Below the pieces are notes generated by a model. It saw only the letters and a program-made list of their open reading frames with translations. It did no database searches and was not told the DNA's origin. The position numbers and the translations under genes are program-made. Positions 1-11,370 of a stretch of DNA of 64,000 bases are shown in pieces; the stretch's first letter is position 1; each line of letters opens with the position of its first letter. The DNA comes from Photobacterium toruni (GTDB lineage Bacteria; Pseudomonadota; Gammaproteobacteria; Enterobacterales; Vibrionaceae): NCBI RefSeq assembly GCF_024529955.1, contig NZ_AP024854.1, forward strand, positions 1,240,001 to 1,304,000, given 5' to 3'.

Positions 1-257
1 TAAAATCTTTTTTCTGTAGATGGTTTGCTGTAATCAATAATCGTTAATAGAGATTTCTTTTTTCCACGAGTTTTATTATAAGCAATAAAGGCTTTTTTAA
101 ATACGCTGTAATCAATTTTCCCTTTTAAATCAGCTTTTTGATAGACATAATCTGCGACAATATCTGCATTTTTACGTTCAGTATTGAGAACATGTGCAGA
201 CGCATTTAACGGTAAAAGACATACCATTAATAGAAATAGGTAAATAACTTTTTTCAT
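1..257 (-). CDS. murein L,D-transpeptidase catalytic-domain family protein (N-terminal part)
   Basis: The gene runs off the left edge, so only the first 85 codons are visible. The product opens with a typical signal peptide (MKKVIYLFLLMVCLLPLNASA). A polar segment follows, then LTIIDYSKPSTEKRF, which resembles the conserved opening of the YkuD_2 family (murein L,D-transpeptidase catalytic domain, exported). The catalytic Cys/His part would lie outside the window. Start chosen at the ATG before the lysine-rich signal peptide. The family call rests on one short motif, so it is moderate; the signal peptide is clear. The peptidoglycan-related role is inferred from the family. Confidence 0.6.
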   Translation of the reverse strand, partial: MKKVIYLFLLMVCLLPLNASAHVLNTERKNADIVADYVYQKADLKGKIDYSVFKKAFIAYNKTRGKKKSLLTIIDYSKPSTEKRF

Positions 258-727
258 TTAATCCGTTCTATTCTTAAACAGGTTGCAAAGTTGGTTAGCA
301 ATTAAGCGAGGGGGTACTTTATCATAAATAAGGAAAAAAAAAGAATATTTAAATAATATAGTTGTAAGGGTTAAATAGTTTTAAAATAAGATAGTTGTTG
401 AATTGAAAATTAATTTAATCATGGATAACAATAGCTTATTAATATGAACATCATTTAATTAACTAAAGCAGGTTTGATTAATGCGAAGCTAAAAAAAGCT
501 TATTTAGTATGGGTGTGGTTTTGGTTAATTCATTGTTTTAAAAGTATTTTAAAGTTTTATTTGTGATTCGCGTTGTGAATTTTAAATATTTAGAAGATAT
601 TTAAAATAATAATATTAATGATGTATTTAAAGAAAGTTTTAAGAAGATCAAAAAACAGGAATAAATAAACATGAATATAAGATGAAGAAAAATAAATAAT
701 GAGTATTCATATTGTTCAATATAAATG
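258..727. other. gene-free AT-rich interval
   Basis: About 470 bases with no convincing reading frame and no strong hairpin. It separates the promoter side of the YkuD_2-like gene from the downstream end of the chitinase gene. It should hold the promoter of the leftward gene, but I cannot point to a specific -35/-10 pair. Confidence 0.5.
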
Positions 728-729
728 AC

Positions 730-765
730 AGCACCGATATGATTTATCATATCGGTGCTATTTTA
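730..765. terminator. strong hairpin downstream of chitinase
   Basis: A perfect 13-bp inverted repeat (730-742 with 747-759, loop TTTA) lies 11 bases beyond the chitinase stop. Read on the plus strand it is followed by ATTTTATTT. On the minus strand, the direction of the chitinase, the T-tract is poor. It is probably the 3' end hairpin of the chitinase mRNA, perhaps working in both directions. Confidence 0.65.
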
Positions 766-769
766 TTTA

Positions 770-3700
770 TTAAATATTACAAATTTTACTCCAACTACCA
801 TCACTACCTGGAATTGAAGTGGTATACCAGTTCGCTTTGTAGATTACATTGTTATAAATGAGTTGATCGCCAGATCCTGCATGACTAGGATTGCCTTGCC
901 AATCAGCTTGTGGCCAATTGGGGTAAGTATTAATACCATCAGCTATACAATCACCATTGTTGCCGCCGCCATCACCGCCACCACTATTTAAATCACCTAG
1001 TGGTAAGTTTGGTTGTTCAAATTTAAATGCATACTCTTTACCATTCACAGTAATGGCATAGTTTGCTGGGCCTGTAATTGGTAAATAGTACACCATGTCC
1101 AGTTCGTATGCGCCACCAGCAGGAAGGGCTTTCCATGCAGGGAGTGAGAAAGCGACACGGTGCATTACACCATCTAAACCACCAATATTATCACTACGGC
1201 TATGTCCTGATGAAATGACCTTCAAACCACCACCTGATTGATCTTTCGCATTGTCAGGCGCTGATACTGGTATATCAAACTGGAATTCAGTGCCTCCTGG
1301 AATATCGACGCCAGTATTGTTAGTGAATGTGATTTTTGGATTAATTGGGTAATTTTGGTCACCAACCTTAAAGCCAGATATTGCTACACTGATATCCACA
1401 GCTTCTGTTGGAATTGCCGTGACAGCAATTGTATTACCGTAAGGTGCTGCTGATTTAAATTTATCGTAAATGGCTTTGGTCATGGTGTTACCCATATGGT
1501 ATTCACCTTGGCCTGTTTGACAGGATTGTTCTGATACATCAATACCCGCACGATCACCGTTAGCATCAAACTGATAACAGTTGTAATCACCTGCTAACTC
1601 CCAGAACATGATACCGCCAATTTCTTTATCTATGATGTAGTCAGCTTTAACATTGATAGATTCTTTATCTTCCGTTGATAAGAATACCTTTTTATCAGCA
1701 TTCCATAACCAAGGTGAAACCGCGATATTATCAAAGTGACGTTGGTAGCTTCCCACTAATTTGTCTTGTGGATCATTAACTGGATCAAGACCATAGGCTG
1801 CAGTATACGAACCATAGATACCATTTGCTAAATTCATTGCATGCCACATTGGGTTTGAGCCTGCGCCCATTTCTTGGCCTGCCGCGTTTTTGTCATGCCA
1901 CATGTTATCGATACCGACAGCACCATTACCACAGTTATTTTTCTCACCTTCACCTGTACCCGGAGCACATTCTGATTGGTTAGGTAGGGCAGCTTTACCC
2001 CATAAACCATTATTACCCCCAGTTACTCCTTGCCAGCCACGCGTATAATAAGGTACACCAATATTGATTCGACCCGCAGGCATAGAACCACGGAAATAGT
2101 GGTAAGCCCAGTCAGTATTTAGATATCCAATGCCACCATAGGCTTCTGTACCATAGACATCCCATGCTGCGAGCTCAGAATCTTTACCTGTGTCATACAG
2201 TGCAGCGTTATGACCAACGTGATCATTCCATGCACCATGGAGGTCATAAGACATAATATTGACATAATCGAGATATTTGGTTATTTCCATCGTTTCCATA
2301 CCACGTAATAGATACGCAGATGATGGCGCTGCGATGGTTAGCATATAATGTACGCCGTCAGCGGCGCTTGCTGCATCGATTTTCGCACGCAATACACGCA
2401 TTAGCTCATGATAAGAACGCATAAGGTATGGACGACGTGATTCAGAAAAGGCTTTATCATCTGGATTACCTGCACCTGCCATTGATGTCGGGTATTCATA
2501 GTCAATATCCAATCCGTCAAACTTGTATTTCTTCATCATGTCGACAGCAGATTTTGCGAATTTCTCAATTGCGGCATGATTAATACTGCCATCGGCATTT
2601 GTGGTCATGGTATAGAAGCCACCATCCGCGACACGGTTGCCTTCAGTATCGAAGTGGCCGCCGGTTTCAGCCCAACCACCAATTGAAATTAATGTTTTAA
2701 CATCGTATTTTTCTTTGGCTGTTGCTAAGGCACCAAAATGACCTTTAAAGCCTAAAGCAGGATCAACCTCAACACCTGGCCATTGTTGACCTACCGCTGG
2801 GTTATTAGGATCGTTAATATCCCCAATATTGACATTACCGTCAGTACCAATACTAACAAAAGCGTAGTTGATATGAGTTAATTGTTCCCATGGAATATCG
2901 TTTACAAGATAGTTACTTTGAGGATCATCTCCTGCTCGCCAACTAGTAAAGTATCCGATAACACGACGAGGATGATCAGCGCCCATTTTTTCACGACCAT
3001 CTTGATCGTAAATTGTGCAGTAGGGAACATTAATGCCTTCTGTTTGGTAGAGACCATCAGGGCGGCAGTCTTTTGCTATATCACCACCATTGACTGTAAT
3101 TGCTGTGACAGCAGAGTCGGTTGTTTTTCCTAGATCATCAGTTGCGCGAGCGTAAAGGCGGGTAGTACCCGCTTGAGTTGTGGTATATGCAAAACTGTAA
3201 GGGGCTGTGGCTGTAGTACCGACTAATGTACCATTAGCAAAGAAATCGACTTTATCAATCTGACCATCACTGTCTTTGGCATCAGCTATGATAGTAACTA
3301 CATCACCCAACTCAACTGTTGTTGTAGAGGTAGTAATATTAATGATTGGAGCTTGGTTTACTGAACCGCTATCTGTAACCGTAATCGTAACAGTTGCCTT
3401 ATTACTAACTGCATTGTCATCGTCATAAGCAATAACGGCTAATGTATGCTCGCCAGCGATTGCTTGCCAAGCTAAGCTGTATGGTGCTTGAGTATCAGTG
3501 CCAATAATTTTACCGTCAACACTGAATTCAACGTTAGTTATCGTGCCATCACTATCTACGGCATTAGCACTGATAGTAATGTTATCGCCAGCAGTAATAT
3601 TGGATATTGATGTTGGGGAGGTGATAGTCGCCGTTGGAATAATATTATCAGAAGGAGGTGGTTCAGGAGGGGTTGTACCAAGACAAATATCAAGCTCTAA

Positions 3701-3943
3701 CCAATTACTGTATTGGCTACTATGTGTTGCCGGGCTATTATTTTGTGTCCAATAATTGGCTTTATAAGCGGTATTATTTTGCTGTACTTTATCACCACCA
3801 GTATAAACTTTATTACTTTCCCACTCACTAATATTAGTACAATCAATAGCAGCTTGCGCATTAAATGCTAATAAGCATGAGAGGCTAAGGGTACTAAGCG
3901 TAAAAATTCCTTTTTTCGCTATTCCATGTTTCCCGTGATTCAT
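770..3943 (-). CDS. secreted multidomain GH18 chitinase
   Basis: Hydrolyses chitin outside the cell. The 1057-residue product has a signal peptide (cleavage near AQA, residue 31). A CBM5/12-type chitin-binding module follows at about 34-86, then two Ig-like repeats (about 103-190 and 198-285). The GH18 barrel spans about 325-820, with the catalytic [10 protein letters not shown] motif at 476-485 (acid/base E483) and SIGGW at 419-423. After that come a ChiC-type beta domain (about 860-985), a Gly/Asp linker and a second CBM5/12 module at the C-terminus. Start ATG 3943 has an AAGGA ribosome site. Chitin use is typical of Vibrionaceae. It is transcribed alone and ends at the 730-759 hairpin. Specificity (endo or exo) cannot be read from sequence. 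Confidence 0.93.
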   Translation of the reverse strand: MNHGKHGIAKKGIFTLSTLSLSCLLAFNAQAAIDCTNISEWESNKVYTGGDKVQQNNTAYKANYWTQNNSPATHSSQYSNWLELDICLGTTPPEPPPSDNIIPTATITSPTSISNITAGDNITISANAVDSDGTITNVEFSVDGKIIGTDTQAPYSLAWQAIAGEHTLAVIAYDDDNAVSNKATVTITVTDSGSVNQAPIINITTSTTTVELGDVVTIIADAKDSDGQIDKVDFFANGTLVGTTATAPYSFAYTTTQAGTTRLYARATDDLGKTTDSAVTAITVNGGDIAKDCRPDGLYQTEGINVPYCTIYDQDGREKMGADHPRRVIGYFTSWRAGDDPQSNYLVNDIPWEQLTHINYAFVSIGTDGNVNIGDINDPNNPAVGQQWPGVEVDPALGFKGHFGALATAKEKYDVKTLISIGGWAETGGHFDTEGNRVADGGFYTMTTNADGSINHAAIEKFAKSAVDMMKKYKFDGLDIDYEYPTSMAGAGNPDDKAFSESRRPYLMRSYHELMRVLRAKIDAASAADGVHYMLTIAAPSSAYLLRGMETMEITKYLDYVNIMSYDLHGAWNDHVGHNAALYDTGKDSELAAWDVYGTEAYGGIGYLNTDWAYHYFRGSMPAGRINIGVPYYTRGWQGVTGGNNGLWGKAALPNQSECAPGTGEGEKNNCGNGAVGIDNMWHDKNAAGQEMGAGSNPMWHAMNLANGIYGSYTAAYGLDPVNDPQDKLVGSYQRHFDNIAVSPWLWNADKKVFLSTEDKESINVKADYIIDKEIGGIMFWELAGDYNCYQFDANGDRAGIDVSEQSCQTGQGEYHMGNTMTKAIYDKFKSAAPYGNTIAVTAIPTEAVDISVAISGFKVGDQNYPINPKITFTNNTGVDIPGGTEFQFDIPVSAPDNAKDQSGGGLKVISSGHSRSDNIGGLDGVMHRVAFSLPAWKALPAGGAYELDMVYYLPITGPANYAITVNGKEYAFKFEQPNLPLGDLNSGGGDGGGNNGDCIADGINTYPNWPQADWQGNPSHAGSGDQLIYNNVIYKANWYTTSIPGSDGSWSKICNI

Positions 3944-4335
3944 ATGTGATCCTTTAGTTTGATTATTGAAATAACACCAGTAATAAATCTGTGCTTATTT
4001 ACTTTTTGTGTGCCATAAAAAAACTATATGTACAGTTTAGTGATTTGTACGAAGGAATGTTTGGATGTTGATGTGAAGTCGCAGAGAAATGTTGTGGTTA
4101 TGTAAATATTTATTTATTTATTGAATTAAGCGCACTGTATTGAGTCGTCCGTTAATACTGACAATATCATGATTATCTGTGTGGTAGTGAATAAAAGAAA
4201 AAAGAGCATCTGTTTTTTTTGATAATAAGTAATAATGTTCACTTCCCTTATTTTTGATGGTAAATATGAAGAATAAGGGAAGAGAAGAAGAATCAATATT
4301 TAGTGATACAAAATTGATTATTAAATAGAATTGTA
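3944..4335. other. chitinase upstream region
   Basis: About 390 bases, very AT-rich, between the chitinase start and the end of the DUF2057 gene. It must contain the chitinase promoter. I found no convincing operator or terminator hairpin here. Confidence 0.4.
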
Positions 4336-4968
4336 TTATTTATTAATATTAGCTTTGAAATCTTGCTGCGTCGTTGTATTTGCCTTGCTATACCAATAAT
4401 TCAACATCTTAGCAACGTAAGCTTGATCTATTTTCTTACCTTTTGGGGTTGAGCTTGCAGGTAGCTGTACTGGTTGAATTTCATTGACCATAACAATTGA
4501 TGGTAATGCTGCTGGTGCTTGACTTAAATTGTACTGCGCCATTTCTTGTTGGAAATTACGGCCAATTTGAATACCTTCTTTAATTAATAAATCCTCTTTA
4601 AACGGTACTTCACTGCCATTTGCAGACAATAAAGACATTTCAGGGTGATTATTGAATTTTTGAGCTTGGTAACCACTTGAAATACTTGGTAGTTGTAGTG
4701 TATATGTCGCATCATTACCTGAGAATGTCATGATAACAACTTCAGAGCGAAATAAGTGACTATCCCCATTCTCACGATAGTTTTTATTATAACGGAAAGC
4801 GATTTGGTTGTTACCGTTCTTTAATATTTGAGGTGCATTACCTTCCGCATTAGCACCATTAACGAGAACCAGTTCAGCAGATTGTGGGAGGTTAAGTGTG
4901 ACATCAGCAAATGATGAGAAGCTAATGCTACACGCCGCTAAAGAGAGCAGGGCTGTACGTAGTTTCAT
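4336..4968 (-). CDS. DUF2057 / UPF0319 family secreted protein (YccT-like)
   Basis: The 210-residue product starts with a signal peptide (MKLRTALLSLAACSISFSSFA). It continues with VTLNLPQSAELVLVNG and ends with a LNYWYSKANTTTQQDF segment. Both resemble the start and end of E. coli YccT, a member of DUF2057 (UPF0319). The family has no settled biochemical role. The frame is open for 36 more codons upstream, but the ATG at 4968 has an AAGGA ribosome site and begins the signal peptide, so I use it. Single gene, transcribed leftward. Confidence 0.8.
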   Translation of the reverse strand: MKLRTALLSLAACSISFSSFADVTLNLPQSAELVLVNGANAEGNAPQILKNGNNQIAFRYNKNYRENGDSHLFRSEVVIMTFSGNDATYTLQLPSISSGYQAQKFNNHPEMSLLSANGSEVPFKEDLLIKEGIQIGRNFQQEMAQYNLSQAPAALPSIVMVNEIQPVQLPASSTPKGKKIDQAYVAKMLNYWYSKANTTTQQDFKANINK

Positions 4969-5093
4969 GTCGATTCCTTTTGAGTGCGTAGGATTAATAA
5001 TGTGTATTAGGTATAGTGCTGCTATTGTATTCTGATAATTACTGCATTGACAAATAACTATCGAAATTAATAGCAATAACTATTTTTTGGTAT

Positions 5094-5121
5094 AAAAAAA
5101 CCCAGCGCAGACTGGGCTTTA
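5094..5121 (-). terminator. rho-independent terminator of rlmI
   Basis: On the minus strand a GCCCAG/CTGGG hairpin (5101-5116) is followed by seven T residues. It starts 30 bases after the rlmI stop codon. Confidence 0.85.
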
Positions 5122-5145
5122 TGTATAGTTTAGTTTAATGCCCCG

Positions 5146-6336
5146 TTACTTTACGTAACAAGCAAAACCTTTTAGGTAGAAACCTTCAGGGTAAGCACTG
5201 TCTAGAGGGTGATCAGCCGCTTGGCTGAAACGCTCAATAAATTGCACGTCACGATGTGCATCAAGTGCTGCATCGGCAATGATTTTTTGGAATAGACCAT
5301 TGTCCATTAAACCTGAGCAAGAGTATGTTAATAACATGCCACCTGGTTTTAGGATCTGCATTGCGAGCATATTGATATCTTTGTAACCACGACAAGCACC
5401 CACTAGCTGAGATTTAGATTCAGCAAATTTAGGTGGGTCCATAATTACAACATCAAATAACTCACCACGCTCACGGTATTCGCGTAGTAATTTAAATACA
5501 TCAGCATTTACAAACTGTGCATTTTCAACTGGGTAGCCATTTATTTCTGCGTTAAGTTGCGCAGTATCGAGTGCTGGTTGAGAGACATCAACGTTAACAA
5601 CTTCACTTGCGCCGCCTTTTAGCGCATATAAACCAAAACCACCTGTGTAGCAGAAGCAGTTTAGGACACGTTTACCATTAACATATTTAACTGATGCTTC
5701 GCGGCTATCACGTTGGTCAAGGTAAAAACCTGTTTTGTGACCACCAACGATATCAACGTTAATTTTAACGCCATTTTCTTCGATAGTAACAAACTTAGGC
5801 GGCTCTTCACCGTGTAGAACACCAGTACGCTGTTTTAAGCCTTCTTTTTTACGAACAGATACGTCTGAACGTTCGTAAATATTGCAGCTAGGGTAGCACT
5901 GTCGTAATGCTTCAATAAGTACGTCACGCTGTGCTTCAGCACCTGCACTTAATAGTTGGCAGACTAAGTAATCTTGGTAACGATCGATAGTGATACCTGG
6001 AAGGCCATCAGATTCAGCTGCAATTAAGCGGTAGCCTGTAAGGCCATCGCGAGCAGCTAGAATATCACGTAGACTTTGTGCGGTATTTAAACGGTTAACA
6101 AAGAAATTAACATCAATGGCTTCATTTTTGTTGAATGTCCATACGCGAACGCGAATTTGTGACTGCGGAGAATACGCACCACGTGCTAGCCATTCGCCTT
6201 TGTTATCGTAAACATCAACGGTTTCGCCTAATTCTGGTTTTCCTTCAATGCGATCAATACCGCGAGAAAAAACCCAAGGGTGGCGACGGCGTAGTGATTT
6301 TTCACGGCCTTTTACCAAATAAATAGAAGCAGTCAT
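5146..6336 (-). CDS. rlmI: 23S rRNA (cytosine-1962-C5) methyltransferase RlmI
   Basis: Transfers methyl from S-adenosylmethionine to C1962 of 23S rRNA. From the ATG at 6336 the protein is 396 residues, the same length as E. coli RlmI. The N-terminal PUA-like RNA-binding domain ([11 protein letters not shown]) comes first. The Rossmann methyltransferase domain follows, with [19 protein letters not shown] as the SAM-binding motif, then IMDPPKFA and TYSCSG. The frame extends 11 codons further upstream, but the shorter start fits the family. It sits back to back with acyP and near tusE and yccA, the same neighbourhood as in E. coli. Confidence 0.95.
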   Translation of the reverse strand: MTASIYLVKGREKSLRRRHPWVFSRGIDRIEGKPELGETVDVYDNKGEWLARGAYSPQSQIRVRVWTFNKNEAIDVNFFVNRLNTAQSLRDILAARDGLTGYRLIAAESDGLPGITIDRYQDYLVCQLLSAGAEAQRDVLIEALRQCYPSCNIYERSDVSVRKKEGLKQRTGVLHGEEPPKFVTIEENGVKINVDIVGGHKTGFYLDQRDSREASVKYVNGKRVLNCFCYTGGFGLYALKGGASEVVNVDVSQPALDTAQLNAEINGYPVENAQFVNADVFKLLREYRERGELFDVVIMDPPKFAESKSQLVGACRGYKDINMLAMQILKPGGMLLTYSCSGLMDNGLFQKIIADAALDAHRDVQFIERFSQAADHPLDSAYPEGFYLKGFACYVK

Positions 6337-6557
6337 GACATGCCCAGTATGGAATTCGAGTGGGGGCATATTATGTTGTGCTGGCTACGTAAAATCAAAT
6401 GAAAACGTCTAAGTCGCCATATAAAACCACTATTGCGTATTAAATAAACGACAGTACTTCGTAAAAATATAAATAGATTTTGTGGTGTAACGATCAGTCT
6501 ATTACCATTATTTGGCTAAAATAATGAAGTGAGTCATATAAAATAAGAGAGGTCACT

Positions 6558-6830
6558 ATGGCGCGATGTTGTGTAAAAACACGAGTAACGGGTCATGTGC
6601 AAGGGGTTGGTTTTCGATTTCATACTGCCCATCAAGGTTTAGTGCTTGATTTAACAGGGTATGCAAAAAATCTCGCTGATGGTAGTGTTGAAGTTGTTGC
6701 CTGTGGTGAGCCAGAGAACATTGATAAACTTATTGAATGGTTACAACATGGTCCTAAAATGGCAACTGTTGAGGGGCTTACAACTCAGACATTAGCTTGG
6801 CAACATCATGATGGGTTTAAAATGAATTAA
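6558..6830 (+). CDS. acyP: acylphosphatase
   Basis: Hydrolyses the carboxyl-phosphate bond of acylphosphates in the cytoplasm. The 90-residue protein carries the family signature GHVQGVGFR (residues 12-20; R20 is the phosphate-binding arginine) and YAKNLADGSVEV (N38 the catalytic asparagine). The ribosome site is GAGAGG, 8 bases before ATG. It is the orthologue of E. coli yccX and lies divergent to rlmI and convergent with tusE, as in enterics. Confidence 0.95.
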   Translation: MARCCVKTRVTGHVQGVGFRFHTAHQGLVLDLTGYAKNLADGSVEVVACGEPENIDKLIEWLQHGPKMATVEGLTTQTLAWQHHDGFKMN

Positions 6831-6846
6831 GTTTATATAACAAAAG

Positions 6847-6890
6847 AAAACCAAACATAAAAGTAAGTCGTTGTAATTATGTTTGGTTTT
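6847..6890. terminator. bidirectional terminator between acyP and tusE
   Basis: A perfect 14-bp inverted repeat (6847-6860 with 6877-6890) has an A-rich left arm and a T-rich right arm. It fits intrinsic termination for both convergent genes. Confidence 0.85.
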
Positions 6891-6902
6891 CAACGTTATA
6901 TC

Positions 6903-7232
6903 CTAAATACACTTCACCGGTTTAGGTAATCCCGCCAGTTTAGTTGCTTGCTTTGCTGGGCCTTTAGGAAATAAACGATACAGATAACGAGAGTTACCTT
7001 TTTCTTCACCATATTGCTTTGCCATGGCTTTTACAAGCATACGAACGGCTGGGGAAGTATTAAATTCAAGATAAAAATCACGCACAAAACGAATCACTTC
7101 CCAATGTGCTTCAGATAATTCAATTGCTTCTTCAGTGGCAAGTAATGGAACTAAATCTTCCGACCAATCCTCCACATTTTTAAGATAACCTTGGGCATCT
7201 GTATCGATTTGTACGCCGTTAAATTCAAGCAT
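6903..7232 (-). CDS. tusE: sulfurtransferase TusE (DsrC/TusE family)
   Basis: Takes part in the TusABCDE sulfur relay that supplies sulfur for 2-thiouridine in tRNA wobble positions. From the ATG at 7232 the protein is 109 residues, the normal TusE length. It ends in GLPKPVKCI with the conserved penultimate cysteine that carries persulfide. [26 protein letters not shown] is the family core. A longer frame starts 19 codons upstream but lacks similarity. The neighbours rlmI, acyP and yccA match the E. coli arrangement. The TusBCD partners are not in this window. Confidence 0.93.
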   Translation of the reverse strand: MLEFNGVQIDTDAQGYLKNVEDWSEDLVPLLATEEAIELSEAHWEVIRFVRDFYLEFNTSPAVRMLVKAMAKQYGEEKGNSRYLYRLFPKGPAKQATKLAGLPKPVKCI

Positions 7233-7297
7233 AATAGACCTCTTTATTGCTAACGCAGCAAGAATAGTGATTCGCTTGTCTACCTGCAAGTAAAAAA

Positions 7298-7329
7298 CAA
7301 AAAGCCTGCATCAAGGCAGGCTTTTTTAG
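7298..7329 (-). terminator. rho-independent terminator of yccA
   Basis: Minus-strand GCCTGC/GCAGGC stem (7304-7321) followed by TTTTTGTTTTTT, 47 bases beyond the yccA stop. Confidence 0.85.
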
Positions 7330-7375
7330 TTTGCTATTCCTCATATAAACATATTACATGAGGTAACAACTTTAA

Positions 7376-8044
7376 TTAATTATCGCTGCTATTTACTACA
7401 CCCAGAATCTGAAGCAAGCTTAAGAACAGGTTATAGATAGAGACGTATAATGTAACCGTTGCTGAGATATAGTTTGTTTCGCCACCACGCACAATTGACT
7501 GTGTAGTCAATAGAATAGCTGCAGATGAGAACAAGACAAACATACCGCTAATTGCTAATGATAGCATTGGCATCTTCAAGAAGATGTTTGCAACAACAGC
7601 GACAATAATAGCGATAAAGCCAGCCATTAGCATACCGTTAAGGAATGATAAGTCGCGCTTTGTTGTTAATGCGTAAGCAGAACAAGCAAAGAATGTTAGT
7701 GCCGTGCCGCCAAGTGCCGTCATAACAACATGACCCATACCTGCGCCAACATACATATTTAATATTGGGCCAAGGGTATAGCCCATAAAGCCTGTTAATG
7801 CGAATACAAAGACTAGACCAAGGCTGCTATCCCGGTTACGTTCTGTTAAGAAAATTAAGCCGTAGAAACCAACAAGGAGAATGATCCAATGAACAGGTGG
7901 AACATTCATAACCATTGCTATGCCAGCTACAACAGCAGAGAACAACAATGTCAGCGATAGTAAGAAATAAGTGTTACGTAAAACCTTATTGGTTGACAGC
8001 ACGCCTTCGTAACCATTGTCACGATTGACCATACGTTCGTTCAT
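7376..8044 (-). CDS. yccA: Bax inhibitor-1 family inner-membrane protein YccA
   Basis: Seven-helix membrane protein of the Bax-inhibitor/TMBIM family. In E. coli YccA is a substrate and modulator of the FtsH membrane protease. From ATG 8044 (AAGGGGA ribosome site) it is 222 residues, close to E. coli YccA. It has evenly spaced hydrophobic helices and the family segments LTGFMGYTLGPIL and TALTFFACSAYAL. The 28 extra upstream codons lack a ribosome site and are ignored. Position next to tusE supports the assignment. Confidence 0.92.
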   Translation of the reverse strand: MNERMVNRDNGYEGVLSTNKVLRNTYFLLSLTLLFSAVVAGIAMVMNVPPVHWIILLVGFYGLIFLTERNRDSSLGLVFVFALTGFMGYTLGPILNMYVGAGMGHVVMTALGGTALTFFACSAYALTTKRDLSFLNGMLMAGFIAIIVAVVANIFLKMPMLSLAISGMFVLFSSAAILLTTQSIVRGGETNYISATVTLYVSIYNLFLSLLQILGVVNSSDN

Positions 8045-8270
8045 AAGTGTTCCCCTTAGGGTAGTTATGTTAATTCTATTAAAGCTATATATGAGGCTAA
8101 ACAATATGAATTGCAAGCGTAACCTCAAGCTTTATATTGATTTGTCTGCTATCAAGCATATTATAAGTGCTTGAACATTAAAATACTTTGTTCATTAATT
8201 TTCATTTATCGTTAAGTTGTAACTAAGTGTTACATCGATAAGGTTACTTTAATGGTGGCAGTTTCAGCCA

Positions 8271-9044
8271 TTAGTGCAATATTTGCTGTAAAAAGAGTTG
8301 GGTTCGATCTGATTTAGGATGATCAAAAAAGTCTTGTGGGTTATTTTCTTCAATGATTTCTCCTTGATCCATGAATATTACTCGATCTGCTACTTGGCGG
8401 GCAAACCCCATCTCATGCGTTACACATAACATGGTCATTCCTTCATTGGCAAGTTCAACCATTACATCTAATACTTCTCGTACCATTTCAGGATCGAGGG
8501 CTGATGTTGGTTCATCAAATAACATTACCTGTGGATTCATGCATAGTGAACGGGCGATGGCAACACGTTGTTGTTGTCCACCTGAGAGCTGACCTGGATA
8601 TTTATGAGCTTGATCTGGAATTTTAACTCGCTCTAAATATTGCATAGCGAGCGCATTCGCTTCTTTTTTTGGCATTTTCTTAACCCAAATTGGCGCTAAG
8701 GTGCAGTTTTCTAGCACTGTGAGGTGAGGGAATAGGTTGAAATGTTGAAAACACATCCCGACTTCTTTACGTACGAGCTCAATGTTTTTTAAATCACCGG
8801 TAATATCTTGCCCTGCAACAGAAATTTTTCCTTGCTGATGCTCTTCTAAATAATTAATACAGCGGATCATGGTTGATTTTCCTGATCCCGAAGGCCCACA
8901 AATAACAATTTTCTCACCTTTACGTACTTTTAAATTAATATTTTTAAGTACATGAAATTGACCATACCATTTATTCACGTCTGCTAATTCGATGACCCAT
9001 TGAGTATTAGCTGGATTATCGAGGGTGTTGTTCGTCTTTTTCAT
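8271..9044 (-). CDS. aapP: amino-acid ABC transporter ATPase AapP
   Basis: ATP-hydrolysing subunit of a general L-amino-acid importer. The 257-residue protein shows Walker A GPSGSGKS (50-57), Q-loop CFQHFNLFP, signature LSGGQQQR (153-160) and Walker [14 protein letters not shown] (from 174). The H-loop is CVTHEMGFA. Last gene of aapJQMP, 13 bases after aapM. I saw no clear terminator between it and yccA. The family assignment to Aap rather than another polar amino-acid importer comes from the whole four-gene set with its two long permeases. Confidence 0.92.
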   Translation of the reverse strand: MKKTNNTLDNPANTQWVIELADVNKWYGQFHVLKNINLKVRKGEKIVICGPSGSGKSTMIRCINYLEEHQQGKISVAGQDITGDLKNIELVRKEVGMCFQHFNLFPHLTVLENCTLAPIWVKKMPKKEANALAMQYLERVKIPDQAHKYPGQLSGGQQQRVAIARSLCMNPQVMLFDEPTSALDPEMVREVLDVMVELANEGMTMLCVTHEMGFARQVADRVIFMDQGEIIEENNPQDFFDHPKSDRTQLFLQQILH

Positions 9045-9057
9045 GATGCAATCCTTG

Positions 9058-10155
9058 CTAATGTTGATGACCAGTATGTAATTTTTTTTCTAGGTAGATA
9101 CTGTATCTAGACATACTAAAACAAAAAATCCAGAAGACGAAAGCGACAAAAACGTAGCTTTCAGTAGCAAAACCTAACCATTCAGGATCACTATTGGCTG
9201 CTTGTCCAATGCCTAAAACATCAAACATACCAATAATAAGTACTAAACTAGTGTCTTTAAATAACCCAATAAAGGTATTTACAATCGAAGGAATAGTGAT
9301 TTTTAGAGCTTGAGGTAACACAATAAGAGATGTCTTTCGCCAGTAACTTAGCCCTAAAGCATCTGCAGCTTCATATTGACCTTTAGGTATTGCTTGTAAG
9401 CCACCTCGAATAACTTCTGCCATATAAGCAGCACTAAATAACACGACGCCAATTAAAGCTCTGATCAGTTTATTCGTTTCTAACTCAGAACTTAAAAATA
9501 GCGGTAACATTACTGATGCCATAAATAAAACGGTAATTAATGGTACGCCGCGCCAAATTTCAATATAAACAGTACAAATACTACGAATGATTGGCATCTC
9601 TGAACGTCGTCCAAGCGCTAATACAATACCGATGGGTAATGAAACGACAATGCCGACAATGGCAATGATCAGAGTAATGAGTAATCCACCCCATAAATGG
9701 GTTTCAACAATGGGGAGGCCAGCAACACCGCCGTATAAAAGAAAGCCGGCAAAAAAGGGATAGATATTCACGAAAAATAGCCAAATCCAACCACGATGAG
9801 GCGTTTTTTCATAGGCTAATAAGGTAATGAAAATAGCCAATGTGGCATAAAACAATGTTGGTCGCCATAATTCGGCACTGGGATAGAAGCCGAACATAAA
9901 TTGATCAAAACGTACTTTAATAAAAGTCCAACACGCACCTGTTAGCGTACATGCATCCCGAGTGTCTCCTTGCCAATTAGCATTAATAAATGCCCAGTCA
10001 ATGATCCGCCAGAGACCGATGAGAGCAAAATAGCCTAAAAGCAGCGTAATAATTGTATTGAAAACCGAAGAGAATAGATGTTGCCGTAGCCATCCAATTA
10101 CACCAACCGTATTTGCTGGTGGGGGTAAATCGGGTAGAAATTGATGTTTATTCAT
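9058..10155 (-). CDS. aapM: amino-acid ABC transporter permease AapM
   Basis: Inner-membrane permease of the Aap system, 365 residues. The N-terminal region carries extra helices ([20 protein letters not shown]) typical of AapM and absent from short HisM-type permeases. The C-terminal transmembrane domain has the ATPase-contact EAA loop ([21 protein letters not shown]) and the [19 protein letters not shown] region. It is separated from aapQ by 2 bases and from aapP by 13, so it is translated from a common mRNA. Confidence 0.92.
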   Translation of the reverse strand: MNKHQFLPDLPPPANTVGVIGWLRQHLFSSVFNTIITLLLGYFALIGLWRIIDWAFINANWQGDTRDACTLTGACWTFIKVRFDQFMFGFYPSAELWRPTLFYATLAIFITLLAYEKTPHRGWIWLFFVNIYPFFAGFLLYGGVAGLPIVETHLWGGLLITLIIAIVGIVVSLPIGIVLALGRRSEMPIIRSICTVYIEIWRGVPLITVLFMASVMLPLFLSSELETNKLIRALIGVVLFSAAYMAEVIRGGLQAIPKGQYEAADALGLSYWRKTSLIVLPQALKITIPSIVNTFIGLFKDTSLVLIIGMFDVLGIGQAANSDPEWLGFATESYVFVAFVFWIFCFSMSRYSIYLEKKLHTGHQH

Positions 10156-10157
10156 AA

Positions 10158-11357
10158 TTACCTCTCAACCAGTGCCATTTTTTTGTTATAGATATTCATT
10201 AGCAGCGATGTAATTAAACTTAGGCTTAAATAAACCGCCATTGTCATAGCAATAATTTCAATAGCTTGTCCGGTTTGATTTAAAGTGGTGCCAGCAAAGA
10301 CAGACACTAAATCAGGATAACCAATAGCCATTGCCAACGAGGAGTTCTTGGTTAGGTTTAAATATTGGCTGGTAAGGGGAGGAATAATGATCCGCATCGC
10401 TTGTGGAATGACAATTAAACGAAGGGTTTTATTTCGAGTTAATCCTAATGCTTCAGCAGCTTCTGTTTGACCATGACTAACGGCGTTAATTCCTGAACGT
10501 ACAATTTCAGCAATAAAAGCAGCGGTATAAATACTCAGAGCTAATAGTAATGCAGCCAGTTCAGGCAGTACCGTAATTCCACCACTAAAATTGAATCCTG
10601 TTAGTGATGGATAATCAATACTGATGGGTTTACCACTAATAAAGAAGGCTAATAACGGTAAGAAGACGATAACCGCGAGATTAATAATAAAAACAGGGGA
10701 TTGCTGTCCTGTTTGTTGCTGTTTTTTGTTGGCGTAATATCGGTAACTTATTGCAATAAAGCAAGCGATGATCAAAGCAATAAAGATGAGACCTGAGCCT
10801 TGTTCAAAAATTGGACTTGGTATTGATAAACCACGTACGTTAAGAAAAATGCTTTCGCCAAATTGAATACTTTGTCTGGGAGAGGGTAAAACTTGCAATA
10901 CAGCAAAGTACCAAAAGAAAATTTGCAGCAATAATGGAATATTGCGAAAAATCTCAATATAAAAAGCGGCAAAACGGCTAACCAGCCAATTAGGCGATAA
11001 ACGTGCGATACCGATGATAAATCCCAACACTGTTGCTAGCATAATGCCCAGCACTGCAATTAATGCCGTGTTGAGTAAACCAACAAAAAATGTGCGGCCA
11101 TAACTAAAGGTTTCATCATAATCAATAAGCGTTAGTCCGATGCCAAATCCAGCTTCTTGCTCAAGAAAATCAAAACCAGTGGCAATTCCACGTGTTTCAA
11201 GATTGGTTAATGCATTATTGATGATACTGTAAAAGAAAAAAACCAGTGCAATTATCGCAATAATTTGAAAGATAATGGCGCGAAAGGTGGGATTATAAAA
11301 TAGATTTTTAGTACGAGATCGGCTTTGTGGTTTATCTGTATTCGAGGGAAATACCAT
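10158..11357 (-). CDS. aapQ: amino-acid ABC transporter permease AapQ
   Basis: Second inner-membrane permease of the Aap importer, 399 residues. It starts with a hydrophobic helix and a long periplasmic insertion containing GIATGFDFLEQEAGFGIG, characteristic of AapQ. It ends with the EAA loop EAAEALGLTRNKTLRLIVIPQAMR. It pairs with AapM to form the channel fed by AapJ and driven by AapP. It follows aapJ after a 91-base gap that contains an intercistronic hairpin. Confidence 0.92.
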   Translation of the reverse strand: MVFPSNTDKPQSRSRTKNLFYNPTFRAIIFQIIAIIALVFFFYSIINNALTNLETRGIATGFDFLEQEAGFGIGLTLIDYDETFSYGRTFFVGLLNTALIAVLGIMLATVLGFIIGIARLSPNWLVSRFAAFYIEIFRNIPLLLQIFFWYFAVLQVLPSPRQSIQFGESIFLNVRGLSIPSPIFEQGSGLIFIALIIACFIAISYRYYANKKQQQTGQQSPVFIINLAVIVFLPLLAFFISGKPISIDYPSLTGFNFSGGITVLPELAALLLALSIYTAAFIAEIVRSGINAVSHGQTEAAEALGLTRNKTLRLIVIPQAMRIIIPPLTSQYLNLTKNSSLAMAIGYPDLVSVFAGTTLNQTGQAIEIIAMTMAVYLSLSLITSLLMNIYNKKMALVER

Positions 11358-11370
11358 GCAACATCCTCAC

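Noticed and set aside
2882..3133. Plus-strand open frame opposite the chitinase gene
   Set aside because: Antisense to a well-supported coding region, no ribosome site, low-complexity product. The same holds for the other frames opposite chitinase, ebgA, rlmI and the cytochrome genes.
4969..5076. 36-codon extension of the DUF2057 protein
   Set aside because: Lacks a ribosome site and would place the signal peptide internally.
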